This document shows, piece after piece, positions 54,512 through 63,458 of a stretch of DNA of 64,000 bases. Source of the DNA: Novosphingobium sp. 9 (lineage in GTDB: Bacteria; Pseudomonadota; Alphaproteobacteria; Sphingomonadales; Sphingomonadaceae); the NCBI RefSeq assembly GCF_025340265.1, contig NZ_CP022707.1:2790501-2854500 (forward strand). Direction: 5' to 3'. Position 1 is the first letter of the stretch; each line of letters opens with the position of its first letter. Under the pieces are notes generated by a model. That model was not told the DNA's origin. It was given only the letters and a program-made list of their open reading frames with translations, and did no database searches. The position numbers and the translations under genes are program-made.

Positions 54512-54973
54512 AGGCGGCGCGGAAGGCAATTAACTGCCGTCACGCTGGCCCACCCCGCTGCGACTAGCATCGCCTGCGGCTCTGCAAGGCTCGCTCCCCT
54601 CCCGCCTGCGGGAGGGCCGGAAGGCTTGAGAGCGTAGCCAACTAACCGAACGGGTGGGCTGGCGCGACGTCTTCAATGGTGAAGGGTTTCGGGCGCTTGC
54701 GTACGAAAGCCTCCCATGCAGGAACCCGCGTGCCCGATAGGCTGGGCTATGGGGATTTGCGCTTTCGCGTGGTGTGGCGGGGTGAAGTGCGCGCTTTGAT
54801 GGAGGCACGACAGCAGCGCAGTAGCGGGTGCCTGGATGCGCTGAGGGTGTGTTCGGCGCGCTGTCGAGGTTGATGCCAGGAGCAGACGCGGGCGCGTCGC
54901 GCGTTGGGAGCAAGTCGGCCCTCTGACCACCGCGCGCTCTGCGGGGCCATGGCGACTGGCGGACCATGCCGGG
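54512..54973. other. Gene-free spacer with repeat copy B and the IS91-like element's left part
   Basis: Between the L,D-transpeptidase and the transposase. It contains repeat copy B (54547-54660), the left terminal inverted repeat candidate at 54713-54729, and about 240 bases of sequence without recognised coding. An open frame of 65 codons at 54676-54873 has no family hallmark and no convincing ribosome-binding site, so it is not called. Confidence 0.6.
54547..54660. repeat. Dispersed 114-bp intergenic repeat, copy B
   Basis: Same block order as copy A: ggcccaccccgctgcgact at the left end, tcgctcccctcccgc and gcgggagggccggaaggctt in the middle, and accgaacgggtgggct at the right end. The right arm has one G fewer than copy A and a terminal T for C, so the 11-bp terminal pair is imperfect here. 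Confidence 0.85.
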
Positions 54974-56173
54974 TCATGCGGCGCGCTCCCGGATTGGCGG
55001 GCTAGGCCTGGGCGGCGCGCGGGGCTGGCTCCAGCGTGGGAAGGTTTCGATGACGATCATGCGCCCGCCGCAGCACGGACATGGCGCGCAAGTGTCGGGC
55101 TCGGCTTCGGGCTCCGGCGCCTCCGCCTCCACCTCTGGCGTGACGGGAAGCAGGCGGCGGGCGAGCGCGAGATTGTCGTGGCGTGCGGCGCTGGCGAGCA
55201 GGCCGTAATGGCGGATGCGGTGGAAGCCACGCGGCAGGACGTGGAGCAGGAAGCGGCGAATGAACTCGTTGGCGGTCAACGTCATGACCCGCTGGCGTTC
55301 GGGCCCATCGCGGCGATAGTCCTTATAACGCAAGGTCACGCCGTTCGCGTCGAAGGCGATCAGGCGCCGGTTCGAGATGGCGACGCGGTGGGTATAGCGC
55401 GAGAGGTAGGCGAGCACCGCTTCCGGCCCGGCAAAGGGCGGCTTGGCATAGACCACCCAGCGTTTCTTGCGCGCCGGGGCAAGGTGCCGCTGGAAGGTCC
55501 GCCGCTCTGTCAGATCGGTCAGGGAGCCGAAGAAGGCGAGCTTGCCGGCATCGTGCAGCGCGTTCAGCCGGGTGAGGAAGAGCCGTCGGAACAGCGCCCC
55601 CAGCACGCGCACCGGCAGGAGGAAGGCCGGACGCGAGGAGATCCAGCGACTTGCATCGGGCGCGATACCGCCGCCCGGCACGATCATGTGGACATGCGGA
55701 TGGTGGGTCATTGCCGATCCCCAGGTGTGGAGGACGGCGGTGATCCCGATCCGGGCGCCCAGATGGCGGGGATCGGCGGCGATGGTCAGCATCGTCTGCG
55801 CGGCCGCCTTGAACAACAGGTCGTAGACCAGCGCCTTGTTCTGCCACGCGATGTCGGCAACCTCGGCGGGTAGCGTGAAGACGACGTGGAAGTAGCCGAC
55901 GGGAAGCAGGTCGGCCTCCCGTTCGGCCAGCCAGGTGCGCGCGGCGGCGCCCTGGCATTTTGGGCAATGCCGGTTGCGGCAGCTGTTGTAGGCGACCCGC
56001 CAGTGCCCGCAGTCCTGACAGGCCTCGACGTGCCCGCCCAGGGCTGCGGTGCGACAAGTCTCGATCGCGGACATCACCTTGAGCTGGGCAAGACTCAGGT
56101 GCCCGGCATGGGCCGCCCGGTAGGCTGGTCCGACCGAGCGGAAGATGTCCGCGACCTCGAGGTTGGAGCGCAT
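54974..56173 (-). CDS. IS91-family transposase (HUH endonuclease)
   Basis: A 399-residue rolling-circle transposase. An N-terminal zinc-binding region has CQDCGHWRVAYNSC followed by NRHCPKCQG. The two-His metal motif HPHVHMIVPGGG (H160, H162) and the nicking-tyrosine region YLSRYTHRVAISN (Y256, Y260) follow at family spacing, with RYKDYRRDG after it. All key residues are present, so the enzyme may be active. It is preceded by a tyrosine recombinase four bases upstream, as in several proteobacterial IS91 relatives. The C-terminal tail is Pro/Arg-rich and carries another Cys cluster (CAPCPCCGG). Confidence 0.93.
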   Translation of the reverse strand: MRSNLEVADIFRSVGPAYRAAHAGHLSLAQLKVMSAIETCRTAALGGHVEACQDCGHWRVAYNSCRNRHCPKCQGAAARTWLAEREADLLPVGYFHVVFTLPAEVADIAWQNKALVYDLLFKAAAQTMLTIAADPRHLGARIGITAVLHTWGSAMTHHPHVHMIVPGGGIAPDASRWISSRPAFLLPVRVLGALFRRLFLTRLNALHDAGKLAFFGSLTDLTERRTFQRHLAPARKKRWVVYAKPPFAGPEAVLAYLSRYTHRVAISNRRLIAFDANGVTLRYKDYRRDGPERQRVMTLTANEFIRRFLLHVLPRGFHRIRHYGLLASAARHDNLALARRLLPVTPEVEAEAPEPEAEPDTCAPCPCCGGRMIVIETFPRWSQPRAPPRPSPPIRERAA

Positions 56174-56177
56174 CGGC

Positions 56178-57098
56178 TCATCCGGCGTCGTCTGGTCCTA
56201 TGGGCGCTTTGCCCTCCATCAGCGCCATCAGCTGGTCAAGCGGGCCCGACACGGCGTGGATCGTGCGCGTGGAGACCTTGGTGTAGAGGGCGGTGGTCTC
56301 CAGTTTGCTGTGGCCGAGCAGGACCTGGATCACGCGGATATCGACATCCTGCTCGAGCAGATGCGTGGCGAAGGAATGGCGCAGGGTGTGCGGGCTGACG
56401 CGCTTGCGGATGCCAGCCACCTCGGCCGCCTCCTGGACCGCGCGGTGCAACTGCCGGGTCGAGATTGGATCGGTGACGTTCTGGCCGGGGAACAGCCAGC
56501 CATGCGCGATCAGCACCCCGCGCTTCCTGCCCTCTCGCCACCACATCCGCAGCAGTTCGAGCAGCTGGGGCGAGAGCATGGCATTGCGATCCTTGCCGCC
56601 CTTGCCCTGTTCAACGCGGATCAACATGCGTGTGCTGTCGATATCGTCGACCTTGAGGTGGGCGACCTCGGATACGCGCAGGCCCGCGCCATAGGCCACC
56701 CCCAGCGCCGCCTTGTACTTCATGCCGGGGGCGGACTGGAGCAACCGCGCAGCCTCCTCGACGCTCAGCACTTCGGGCAGCCGGGGCACGATGCGGGTGA
56801 CGACCAAGGCCCGCGCCAGATCGCGTCGCCTGAGCGTGACGTTATACAGGAAGCGCAAGGCCGACACGGTGCCGTTGATGGTGCTCGGCCTGACCCCGCT
56901 CTCATGCTGCATGAGCTGAAAGCGGCGAAGGTCCTCTTCCGTTGCCGTATCGGGAGGGCGCCCCAGGAAGGCTGCCAGGCGCTTCACATGGCGCACATAA
57001 TCCTTCTGGGTATGCGGACCGAGCCCCCGCATCATCATGTCGTGCTGCATCCGCTGGCGCAGCGGGCTGATCGGGGCGGTATTGATCGAGACAGTCAT
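56178..57098 (-). CDS. Tyrosine recombinase/phage-type integrase of the IS91-like element
   Basis: A 306-residue tyrosine recombinase. The N-terminal SAM-like core-binding domain (about residues 10-95; TEEDLRRFQ, RPSTINGTVSALRFL) is followed by the catalytic domain. Active-site residues are all visible: R141 (GAGLRVSE), K166 (QGKGGKDR), H237 and R240 (HTLRHSFATHLLE), H263 (LLGHSK) and the nucleophile Y272 (TALYTKV). It resembles XerC/D in size. It is the first gene of the element and four bases upstream of the transposase. It might resolve replicative transposition intermediates; that role is inferred. Confidence 0.92.
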   Translation of the reverse strand: MTVSINTAPISPLRQRMQHDMMMRGLGPHTQKDYVRHVKRLAAFLGRPPDTATEEDLRRFQLMQHESGVRPSTINGTVSALRFLYNVTLRRRDLARALVVTRIVPRLPEVLSVEEAARLLQSAPGMKYKAALGVAYGAGLRVSEVAHLKVDDIDSTRMLIRVEQGKGGKDRNAMLSPQLLELLRMWWREGRKRGVLIAHGWLFPGQNVTDPISTRQLHRAVQEAAEVAGIRKRVSPHTLRHSFATHLLEQDVDIRVIQVLLGHSKLETTALYTKVSTRTIHAVSGPLDQLMALMEGKAPIGPDDAG

Positions 57099-57246
57099 GG
57101 CAAGTTCCTCTCCGTTAAAGGAACTGCCAGCCTCGCCCCGCTAAAGGCCTACATGTACCACGCTACATCGCCCCACGCGCCCCTCCCGCGCGAGCGGGTT
57201 CGTGCATGGGGCGTTTGCAGACCAGCCGAATGCACCCGCAAGCCCC

Positions 57247-58247
57247 CTAGAAATCCTCCGGCGCCTTCGTAATGATGCGCTTCGCGGCTCGGACGGGGGC
57301 TTTCGAGAAGCTCCAGCCGCCTGCGTTGGCGCGTGCCACCAGATCGCCGATCGAGGCGGGGCGCCCGGCGATCAGCGTTTCCATCAGTCGCGCCACGGCC
57401 TGCCCGCGCGGGGCGTACCGTCCAGTTCGGTGACGATCAGCGCCAGCACCCGCAAGGCAACGGCACGCGGCGCACGCGGGCGGTAGCGCAGGCCCAACGG
57501 CTCTTTCGTGACACACGAGCGCCATTCGAGCGCGGCCATCCACTCCAGCGCCTCATCGGCTTCGGCGAGATGCGCGGCGCTCTGGGCGACGGCAGTGATG
57601 TCGAGCCAGTCCGCATCCTTGAGCGCCTGCCGCATCCGCACCCGGTCGAAGCGCGGGTCGGCATTGCTGGGGTCCTGCGCGGCAGCGACACCCGCCGCCG
57701 TAACGACCTGCGCGAGGTCCGCGCGGCGCCAGCCGAGCAAAGGCCGCAACAGGCCAAGGTCCTTCGTGCCCGGAACCACACCTTGCGCGCGCGTGCCCGC
57801 GAGCCCCGCCACGCCGCTCGCGCGGTTGAGGCGCATCAGCAGCGTCTCGGCCTGATCGTCGGCATGGTGCGCGGTGGTGAGCACGGCCAGCCGCCGGTCC
57901 TCGATCCAGTCTGCCAGCGCGGCATAGCGCGCGGCGCGCGCCTCGCTCTGGACATTGCCCGGCGCCACGGTGACGCGCAAGGTGCGGTGCGGCACGCCCA
58001 GCCGCTCGCACAGCGCCGCGACATCCGCCGCCTCGTCCGCACTGGCGGCGCGCAGGCCATGATCGACCGTCGCCGCCTCGACCCGCCCCGGCAGGGCGGC
58101 ATGGGCGAGCAGCAGCAGCGCGGTCGAATCCGGGCCGCCGGAAATCGCCACGGCCAGCTTTGCCGGTTCATGGGCGATCCCCTCCGGCCAGATCGCGGCA
58201 AGGTCCGCATGGAACCGCGCCACGAGATCGGCGGAAGGGGTCAGCAC
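57247..58247 (-). CDS. tilS: tRNA(Ile)-lysidine synthase TilS, frameshifted as read
   Basis: TilS attaches lysine to C34 of tRNA-Ile(CAU), letting it read AUA; the gene is normally essential. The PP-loop AISGGPDST (ATP pyrophosphatase motif, residues 34-42) and later VDHGLRAAS, TTAHHADDQAET and GLLRPLLGWRR are family hallmarks. As read the frame stops at 57384 after 287 residues. One extra base at GGGG 57410-57413 restores the C-terminal part (RGQAVARLMETLI to APEDF) and a stop at 57247, for about 333 residues. Essentiality argues the frameshift is not real. Four bases separate it from cpoB. Confidence 0.88.
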
Positions 58248-58251
58248 GGTA

Positions 58252-59253
58252 TTAGTTGCAGGTCAGCCCACGGCGCGTGGCGTCGTAGATGTCCTTCAGG
58301 CGCCCGGCCGCCTCGGCAGTGTAGCTCTGGCTGAACTGGTCGAGCGCGATGCAGGCGCGGCGGGTGTCCTTCAGCGCCTTCATCGACACGCCGAGGTACA
58401 GCAGGCTGTCCGCCGCCCGCGCGCCGGTCTTGTCCGACTGGTAGTTCTGGAGGAACCACTTGGCGGCCTCGGTCGGGTTGCCGTCATCCAGATAGGCACG
58501 GCCCAGCAGGTTGCGGCCATAGCTGACCATCGGGTCCTTGGGATACTGGGCCAGATACTGCTTCAGCTGCTGCTGCGCCTCGGGATAGTACTTCGCGCTC
58601 CACAGGCGGAAGCCATAGCTGTAGGCGTCCTGCCCCGGATTGCCGGTCTGCGGCTTTTCGACACCCTTCACACCATCGGCGCGCGCACCGCTGCTGGGCG
58701 CAGGCGCGGTTCCGGCGGAAAGCGGCTGGCTGGGGCCATTGTCCTGCGGCCCGTTATCCCGACCAGCGTTATCCTGCGGCATCGCTCCCGGTTGCACCGG
58801 ACCCTGCTGCACCGGCGCAGGAGCGGCCTGCGCTGCAGCGGCCATGTCGTTCATCCGGCCTTCCAGCTGGTTCAGCCGGTTGGTGTTCTGCTCCACCTGC
58901 GAGGTCAGCTGCGCCAGCTGACGCTCCACTGCGTCCACGCGCGAGAGCATGTCGGTCATCGGCGTGGCAGACGGTGCCTGCGTGGGCTGGGGCGCGGCAG
59001 CGGGCGGCGGGGTGATCTGCGGGAAGAAGGTGCCGTCGCCGCCGGGGAAGACCTTGCGCTGGAGCGCGCGCACTTCGGATTCCACCTTGTCGAGGCGGCG
59101 CTGGGTATTGGCGTCCTGCGCGAAAGCAGGCGCGCTGCCAGCCAGCATCGCGAAACCGGCCACCACGGCCATGGCTGTCGAGACGGACATGCGGCGCCCG
59201 CGCTGACGCGTAGCGGGGATACGGGCTGCGCGCGACGCGACAATTCCACTCAT
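58252..59253 (-). CDS. cpoB: Tol-Pal cell division coordinator CpoB (YbgF)
   Basis: A 333-residue periplasmic protein that coordinates Tol-Pal function with peptidoglycan synthesis at division. A long N-terminal signal region ends near FAMLAGSAPAFAQ. A coiled-coil region with a Pro/Gln-rich linker follows (about 45-200, VDAVERQLAQLTSQVEQN). The C-terminal TPR domain has DAYSYGFRLWSAKYYPEAQ, NLLGRAYLDDGNPTEAAKWF and YLGVSMKALKDTRRACIAL. ATG 59253 follows 'ggagaaga'. tolB and pal are not adjacent in this window. It sits directly before tilS. Confidence 0.9.
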   Translation of the reverse strand: MSGIVASRAARIPATRQRGRRMSVSTAMAVVAGFAMLAGSAPAFAQDANTQRRLDKVESEVRALQRKVFPGGDGTFFPQITPPPAAAPQPTQAPSATPMTDMLSRVDAVERQLAQLTSQVEQNTNRLNQLEGRMNDMAAAAQAAPAPVQQGPVQPGAMPQDNAGRDNGPQDNGPSQPLSAGTAPAPSSGARADGVKGVEKPQTGNPGQDAYSYGFRLWSAKYYPEAQQQLKQYLAQYPKDPMVSYGRNLLGRAYLDDGNPTEAAKWFLQNYQSDKTGARAADSLLYLGVSMKALKDTRRACIALDQFSQSYTAEAAGRLKDIYDATRRGLTCN

Positions 59254-59427
59254 GAGCTGGTCTTCTCCATCAATCTTTCGGGCTTCATCAGGCCGCCCTC
59301 CTATCCCGCTCCTGCCGGGGCGAAACGGAACCGGACCTGAATCGCCGCCCGTCACGACGCGGCGCTGCCGCCGTCAGGCATTCGTTCGACGTGCCTGCCC
59401 CAGACCGGCGCGCCTGTCGAGAGCGGG

Positions 59428-60504
59428 TCAGTCGGAAGAGGCGGGAATCGGCTGGACGACCGGCTGCGAGATCGTCGGGACCGCGCGCGGCTGGCCTGCG
59501 GAACCGGTATCATCGCCCGAAGGCAACAGGTTCACCGGGCCATGCGAGGTGCTGCGCGCCCGACGGGGCGCCGGTCGCGGGGCGGCACGCGGCGTAGCGG
59601 CAGAGGCCGAGGAGCTGGTGTTGGCAGGTGCTGCGCCTGTCTGTGTGGCGGGCACGGAAGCGGCGCCGGCAGGTGCCGTGCCGGCAGCAGGCGCGGGCTT
59701 GCCGTCGGCGCGGGCGATCAGGCTGGCGGGATCGAGCGCAATATTGCCCATCACGATCGACTGGTCCGCCAGCGGCGGCAATGTGCGATCACCCACGGTG
59801 ATCTTCAGGCCATCGGCGCGGCCCACGCGCAGCACGGGCGCGCGCGCATCGGCAGGCACCGTCCAGCTGTCACCCGTGGTCATGACCTTCTGGATCAGCT
59901 GCTTGCCATCGGCATCGACCACCTTGATCCACACGCTGGGCTGCGTCGCGGTGATGACCACCGGGCCGGTCGGCGCTGCCTGCGGGGCAGCGGCAGCCTG
60001 CTGGGCAGGCCTGGGCGCAGGGGCCGCAGCGCTGGGCTGGTCCGAGATCAGATCGGGCAGCCTGGCCTCGGGCGAGAGGAAATTGCCCCAGAACGCCAGC
60101 AGCAGGCCGATGACGACGACGATCGCCAGCACGCCGATCCACGCCAGCGCCCGGCTGGGCACGCGCGCGGGATCGCCCGGCTCGAAGCTGGGCGGCGGAG
60201 GCGGCGCCTGACGCGAATGGGCAATTTCCAGCTGTTCGCGCACGCGGCGGGCAATGTCGCCCTCGTCCAGCTTGAGCGTGCGGGCATAGGCGCGCGCGAA
60301 GCCCACGGCATACGTCGGCGCGGCGAGATCGCCCAGCCGGTCTTCCTCGATGGCGGCGAGATGACGCTCGGCGATCTTGGTCTGCGCGGCGATATCGGCA
60401 CGGGTCAGCCCCGCCGCCTCGCGCGCACGCGACAGGATGGCGCCGGCGGTCTCGTTGCCGCGTTCGGTCGGTGCGTTGTCGCCCAGGGTGTCCTCGTGTG
60501 CCAT
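59428..60504 (-). CDS. rodZ: RodZ-like helix-turn-helix membrane protein (DUF4115)
   Basis: A 358-residue bitopic protein of the RodZ family, which links MreB to the cell wall machinery. It has a cytoplasmic XRE-type HTH (about residues 22-85; LSRAREAAGLTRADIA, IAERHLAAIEEDR), a TM helix (about 117-138, ALAWIGVLAIVVVIGLLLAF), an Ala/Pro-rich linker and a periplasmic DUF4115 domain (about 185-265; SVWIKVVDADGK, GDSWTVPA). It also has a long disordered Pro/Ala/Arg-rich tail. It sits between ptsP and cpoB on the same strand, 155 bases after ptsP and 174 bases before cpoB, so each may have its own promoter. Confidence 0.88.
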   Translation of the reverse strand: MAHEDTLGDNAPTERGNETAGAILSRAREAAGLTRADIAAQTKIAERHLAAIEEDRLGDLAAPTYAVGFARAYARTLKLDEGDIARRVREQLEIAHSRQAPPPPPSFEPGDPARVPSRALAWIGVLAIVVVIGLLLAFWGNFLSPEARLPDLISDQPSAAAPAPRPAQQAAAAPQAAPTGPVVITATQPSVWIKVVDADGKQLIQKVMTTGDSWTVPADARAPVLRVGRADGLKITVGDRTLPPLADQSIVMGNIALDPASLIARADGKPAPAAGTAPAGAASVPATQTGAAPANTSSSASAATPRAAPRPAPRRARSTSHGPVNLLPSGDDTGSAGQPRAVPTISQPVVQPIPASSD

Positions 60505-60659
60505 CCAGTTTCCGCAAGGGATTGTGTAAAGGGTATTTGCGATCCGCCTTTACCAAACTCCATGACCACACAAAGTCAATCATGGCCGTTCAAAGGCGAA
60601 GATTTTTCTGCACAGGCAGGCGACGAACCACGCCCGGAACGTGACGCAGTGCGCCCCGC

Positions 60660-62936
60660 TCAGTCGAGCGGAATGCCGCGCTCCTCTGCCCAGGCGGTGA
60701 TCGTGGCGCGCATGTCTAGCGGCGGCGATGCCAGCCAGCCGTCCATCGCCGCCGCGATCTCGCCCATGTCGACATGGCTGATCAGGTCCTTGATCGGGCC
60801 GACCGAGGCCGGGGTGATCGACAGACGCCGGATACCCAGCCCCATCAGCGCCAGCGCCTCCAGACGGCGCCCGCCCATCTCGCCGCACACGCCGATATCC
60901 ACGCTGTGTCCGTCGAGCGAGCGCACGACGCGGCGGATGAAGCGCAGGATCGCCGGGCTCAGCCAGTCGTAGCGCTCCGCCAGCTTGGGATGCGCGCGAT
61001 CGGCTGCGAACAGGAACTGGGTGAGATCATTCGTGCCCAGTGACAGGAAGCTGATCTTGGGCGCCAGCAGGTCGAGCTGCTCGGCCAGCGCGGGCACTTC
61101 CAGCATCACGCCATAGCGGATCGCTTCGGGCAGCAGCTTCTTCTGGCGACGCAGGAAGGCCAGCTGCCCCTCGAACACCGCCTTGGCCGCATCGAACTCC
61201 CACGGCTCGGCGACCAGCGGGAACATGACGTGCAGCACCCGGCCCGCCGCCGCATCGAGCAGCGCGCGCGCCTGCACCTTGAGCAGCCCGTCGCGTTCGA
61301 GCGCGACGCGCAGCGCGCGCCAGCCCATCGCCGGGTTCTCCTCGTGCTCGGCATCCTCGTTGCGCAGATAGGGCAGCGTCTTGTCGCCGCCGATATCGAC
61401 GGTGCGGAACATCACCGGCTTGCTGCCCGCCGCCTCCATCACGTCGCGATAGAGCCGCGTCTGGCGTTCGCGGGCGGGGAGCGTGGCGGACACCAGGAAC
61501 TGGAACTCGGTGCGGAACAGACCGATGCCGTCCGCCCCGGTCGACGACAGGTTCGCCATGTCGTCGCGAAGCCCCGCATTCATCATCACGGTGACGCGCT
61601 GGCCATCGCGCGTGACCGGGTGAACGTCGCGCATGGCGGCATAGACCGCCTGCCGCTCACGGCTCTTGGCGAAACGCTCCTCGAAAGCGTCGATCACGCC
61701 CTGCTGCGGGCGCACCATCACCGTCGCGTGATCGGCATCGAGCAGCAGCGGATCGCCGTCGCGCACCTTGGCGCGCAGGCTGCGCACGCGGCCCAGCACC
61801 GGAATGCCCATCGCCCGCGCCACGATCACGACATGGCTGGTGAGCGAGCCTTCCTCAAGGATCACGCCCTTCAGCCGTCGCCGATCGTATTCGAGCAGTT
61901 CGGCAGGCCCCAGATTGCGCGCGATCAGGATGGCATCGTGGCGCAGCCCCATCGAGGCTGCCGTGTGCATCTGACCCGAGACGATGCGCAGCAGGCGGTT
62001 GGAGAGATCCTCCAGATCATGCATGCGATCAGCCAGCAGCGGATCGTCGATCTGGCGCATGCGCATGCGGGTGCGCTGCTGCACGCGCTCGATCGCGGCC
62101 TCCGCCGTCAGCCCGGAATCGATCGCCTCGTTGATACGGCGGGTCCAGCCCTCGTCGTAGGCGAACATACGATAGGTTTCGAGCACTTCCTCATGCTCGC
62201 CGCCCACGCCGAACTCGGCCTGGCTGGACATCCGGTCGATCTGTTCGCGCATGCGATCGAACGCCAGGATCACGCGCTGGCGCTCGGCCTCGGTATCCTC
62301 GGCAACAATATGCTCGATGTGGACGCGCGGCTGGTGGTACACCGCCTGCCCCGCCGCCAGCCCCTTGACCAGCGTGAGGCCGCGCAGCTGGTCCGGCCCG
62401 GTCTGCGTGGCGTTGAACGCGGCAACGTCAACCTCGTCGATCAGGTCGGCATTGGTGATCAGCTCGGCCAGCACCATGGCGACCGTCTGCAAGGCCTCGA
62501 TCTCGACCTCTTCGTAACGGCGCGGCTCGACATGCTGGACGCACAGCACGCCCACCGCGCGCTCACGCCGGACGATAGGCACCCCGGCGAAGGAGTGGAA
62601 CTTGTCCTCTCCGGTTTCCGGGCGATAGGAAAAGTCGGGATGGGCCGCCGCTTCGGCGAGGTTCAGCGTCTCGGTATGATCGGCGATGCTGCCGACCAGC
62701 CCCTCGCCCACCGCCATGCGGGTGACGTGGACCGCCTCCTGCGCCAGACCGCGCGTGGCGAAGAGTTCGAGCATACCTTCGCGCAGAAGGTAGATCGAAC
62801 AGACCTCGGAATGGAGGGACTCCCCGATCACCTCCACGACCGTGTTCAGCTTCGCCTGCGCATTGCTGCGCGAAGCCATCACCTCGTGAAGGCTGATGAG
62901 GATATTTCGTGCTGCTTCGACGGCTCCGCTGCTCAT
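60660..62936 (-). CDS. ptsP: Phosphoenolpyruvate-protein phosphotransferase PtsP (EI-Ntr)
   Basis: A 758-residue first enzyme of the nitrogen-related phosphotransfer chain. An N-terminal GAF domain (about residues 20-165; GEGLVGSIADHTETLN) is followed by the EI domains. The phospho-accepting histidine is H368 in SLTSHVVIVARAMGIPVLG. The PEP-binding barrel has FRTVDIGGDKTLPYL, SLGTNDLTQFLFAADR and the catalytic Cys C684 in GVCGEMGG. ATG 62936 (MSSGAVEAARN) gives a family-typical start; an in-frame ATG at 62987 adds 17 residues. It is the first gene of the ptsP-rodZ-cpoB-tilS run and would signal nitrogen or carbon state through NPr. Confidence 0.94.
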   Translation of the reverse strand: MSSGAVEAARNILISLHEVMASRSNAQAKLNTVVEVIGESLHSEVCSIYLLREGMLELFATRGLAQEAVHVTRMAVGEGLVGSIADHTETLNLAEAAAHPDFSYRPETGEDKFHSFAGVPIVRRERAVGVLCVQHVEPRRYEEVEIEALQTVAMVLAELITNADLIDEVDVAAFNATQTGPDQLRGLTLVKGLAAGQAVYHQPRVHIEHIVAEDTEAERQRVILAFDRMREQIDRMSSQAEFGVGGEHEEVLETYRMFAYDEGWTRRINEAIDSGLTAEAAIERVQQRTRMRMRQIDDPLLADRMHDLEDLSNRLLRIVSGQMHTAASMGLRHDAILIARNLGPAELLEYDRRRLKGVILEEGSLTSHVVIVARAMGIPVLGRVRSLRAKVRDGDPLLLDADHATVMVRPQQGVIDAFEERFAKSRERQAVYAAMRDVHPVTRDGQRVTVMMNAGLRDDMANLSSTGADGIGLFRTEFQFLVSATLPARERQTRLYRDVMEAAGSKPVMFRTVDIGGDKTLPYLRNEDAEHEENPAMGWRALRVALERDGLLKVQARALLDAAAGRVLHVMFPLVAEPWEFDAAKAVFEGQLAFLRRQKKLLPEAIRYGVMLEVPALAEQLDLLAPKISFLSLGTNDLTQFLFAADRAHPKLAERYDWLSPAILRFIRRVVRSLDGHSVDIGVCGEMGGRRLEALALMGLGIRRLSITPASVGPIKDLISHVDMGEIAAAMDGWLASPPLDMRATITAWAEERGIPLD

Positions 62937-63050
62937 GCCTTGAAGGACTACCCCAAAGGATCGGCTTTGGGAACGCAGCGGAGCCATCTAATGCGTCGGA
63001 AATTCGAATTTTATCGCTGAATTTCCAAGTCGGTGTTCACGCGAAGCGAT

Positions 63051-63206
63051 TTAGGCCCGCGCGATCTCCTCCTTGAGCCTGAGCTTACGCTTCTTCAGCG
63101 CCTGGATTACCCCGTTGTCCGGCATGGGTCGGATCATCTCTTCATGGATCTGCCGATCAAGACCGGCATGCTTGGTGTGAAGAGCGGCGACATGCGAACT
63201 ATCCAT
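63051..63206 (-). CDS. DUF465 (YdcH) small protein
   Basis: A 51-residue helical protein of the YdcH/DUF465 family: MDSSHVAALHTKHAGLDRQI and the conserved ending ALKKRKLRLKEEIARA. 'agagga' precedes the ATG at 63206 on the minus strand. These proteins form short coiled-coil hairpins of unknown function and are common in alphaproteobacteria, often duplicated. A paralogue is divergent at 63459. It lies 115 bases before ptsP on the same strand. Confidence 0.88.
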   Translation of the reverse strand: MDSSHVAALHTKHAGLDRQIHEEMIRPMPDNGVIQALKKRKLRLKEEIARA

Positions 63207-63458
63207 GGACGGTTCTCCTCTTTTTACTGGCGCAGCCGCAACCAGCCTGAAAGCCAGGCGCGATCGAGGGGCCCGGATTGGCGACTCGTCATACAGGATG
63301 CGGCGCAAAGATGATGGAACCACAATCGCGGCATCTTGCGAAGGGGGTGAATGATTCATATCGGTGAGCGGAAGGGCTGCCGCGTCGGACAGGATTCGCC
63401 AGCCAGATCGTTCCACCACGTCCGGGGCCGCCGTGAAGGCCCATCAGGAGACCCCGCC
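63207..63458. promoter_or_regulatory. Divergent promoter region of two DUF465 genes
   Basis: A 252-base gap between two divergent small genes, presumably carrying both promoters. 'aggag' (63446-63450) is the Shine-Dalgarno of the plus-strand gene. No other feature was recognised in it. Confidence 0.35.

Larger units (their letters stand above)
54713..57210. mobile_element. IS91-type element with companion tyrosine recombinase, flanked by 17-bp inverted repeats
   Basis: About 2.5 kb containing an IS91-type HUH transposase and a tyrosine recombinase, co-oriented on the minus strand with four bases between them. The pair is bracketed by 17-bp inverted repeats with one mismatch (cccatgcaggaacccgc at 54713 and gcgggttcgtgcatggg ending 57210). 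IS91 elements do not normally have terminal inverted repeats, so the true borders may differ. A hairpin (agttcct/aggaact, 57103-57125) sits just before the recombinase gene. Confidence 0.65.

Noticed and set aside
54676..54873. 65-codon frame between the L,D-transpeptidase and the transposase.
   Set aside because: No ribosome-binding site, no family, and it overlaps likely element-border sequence.
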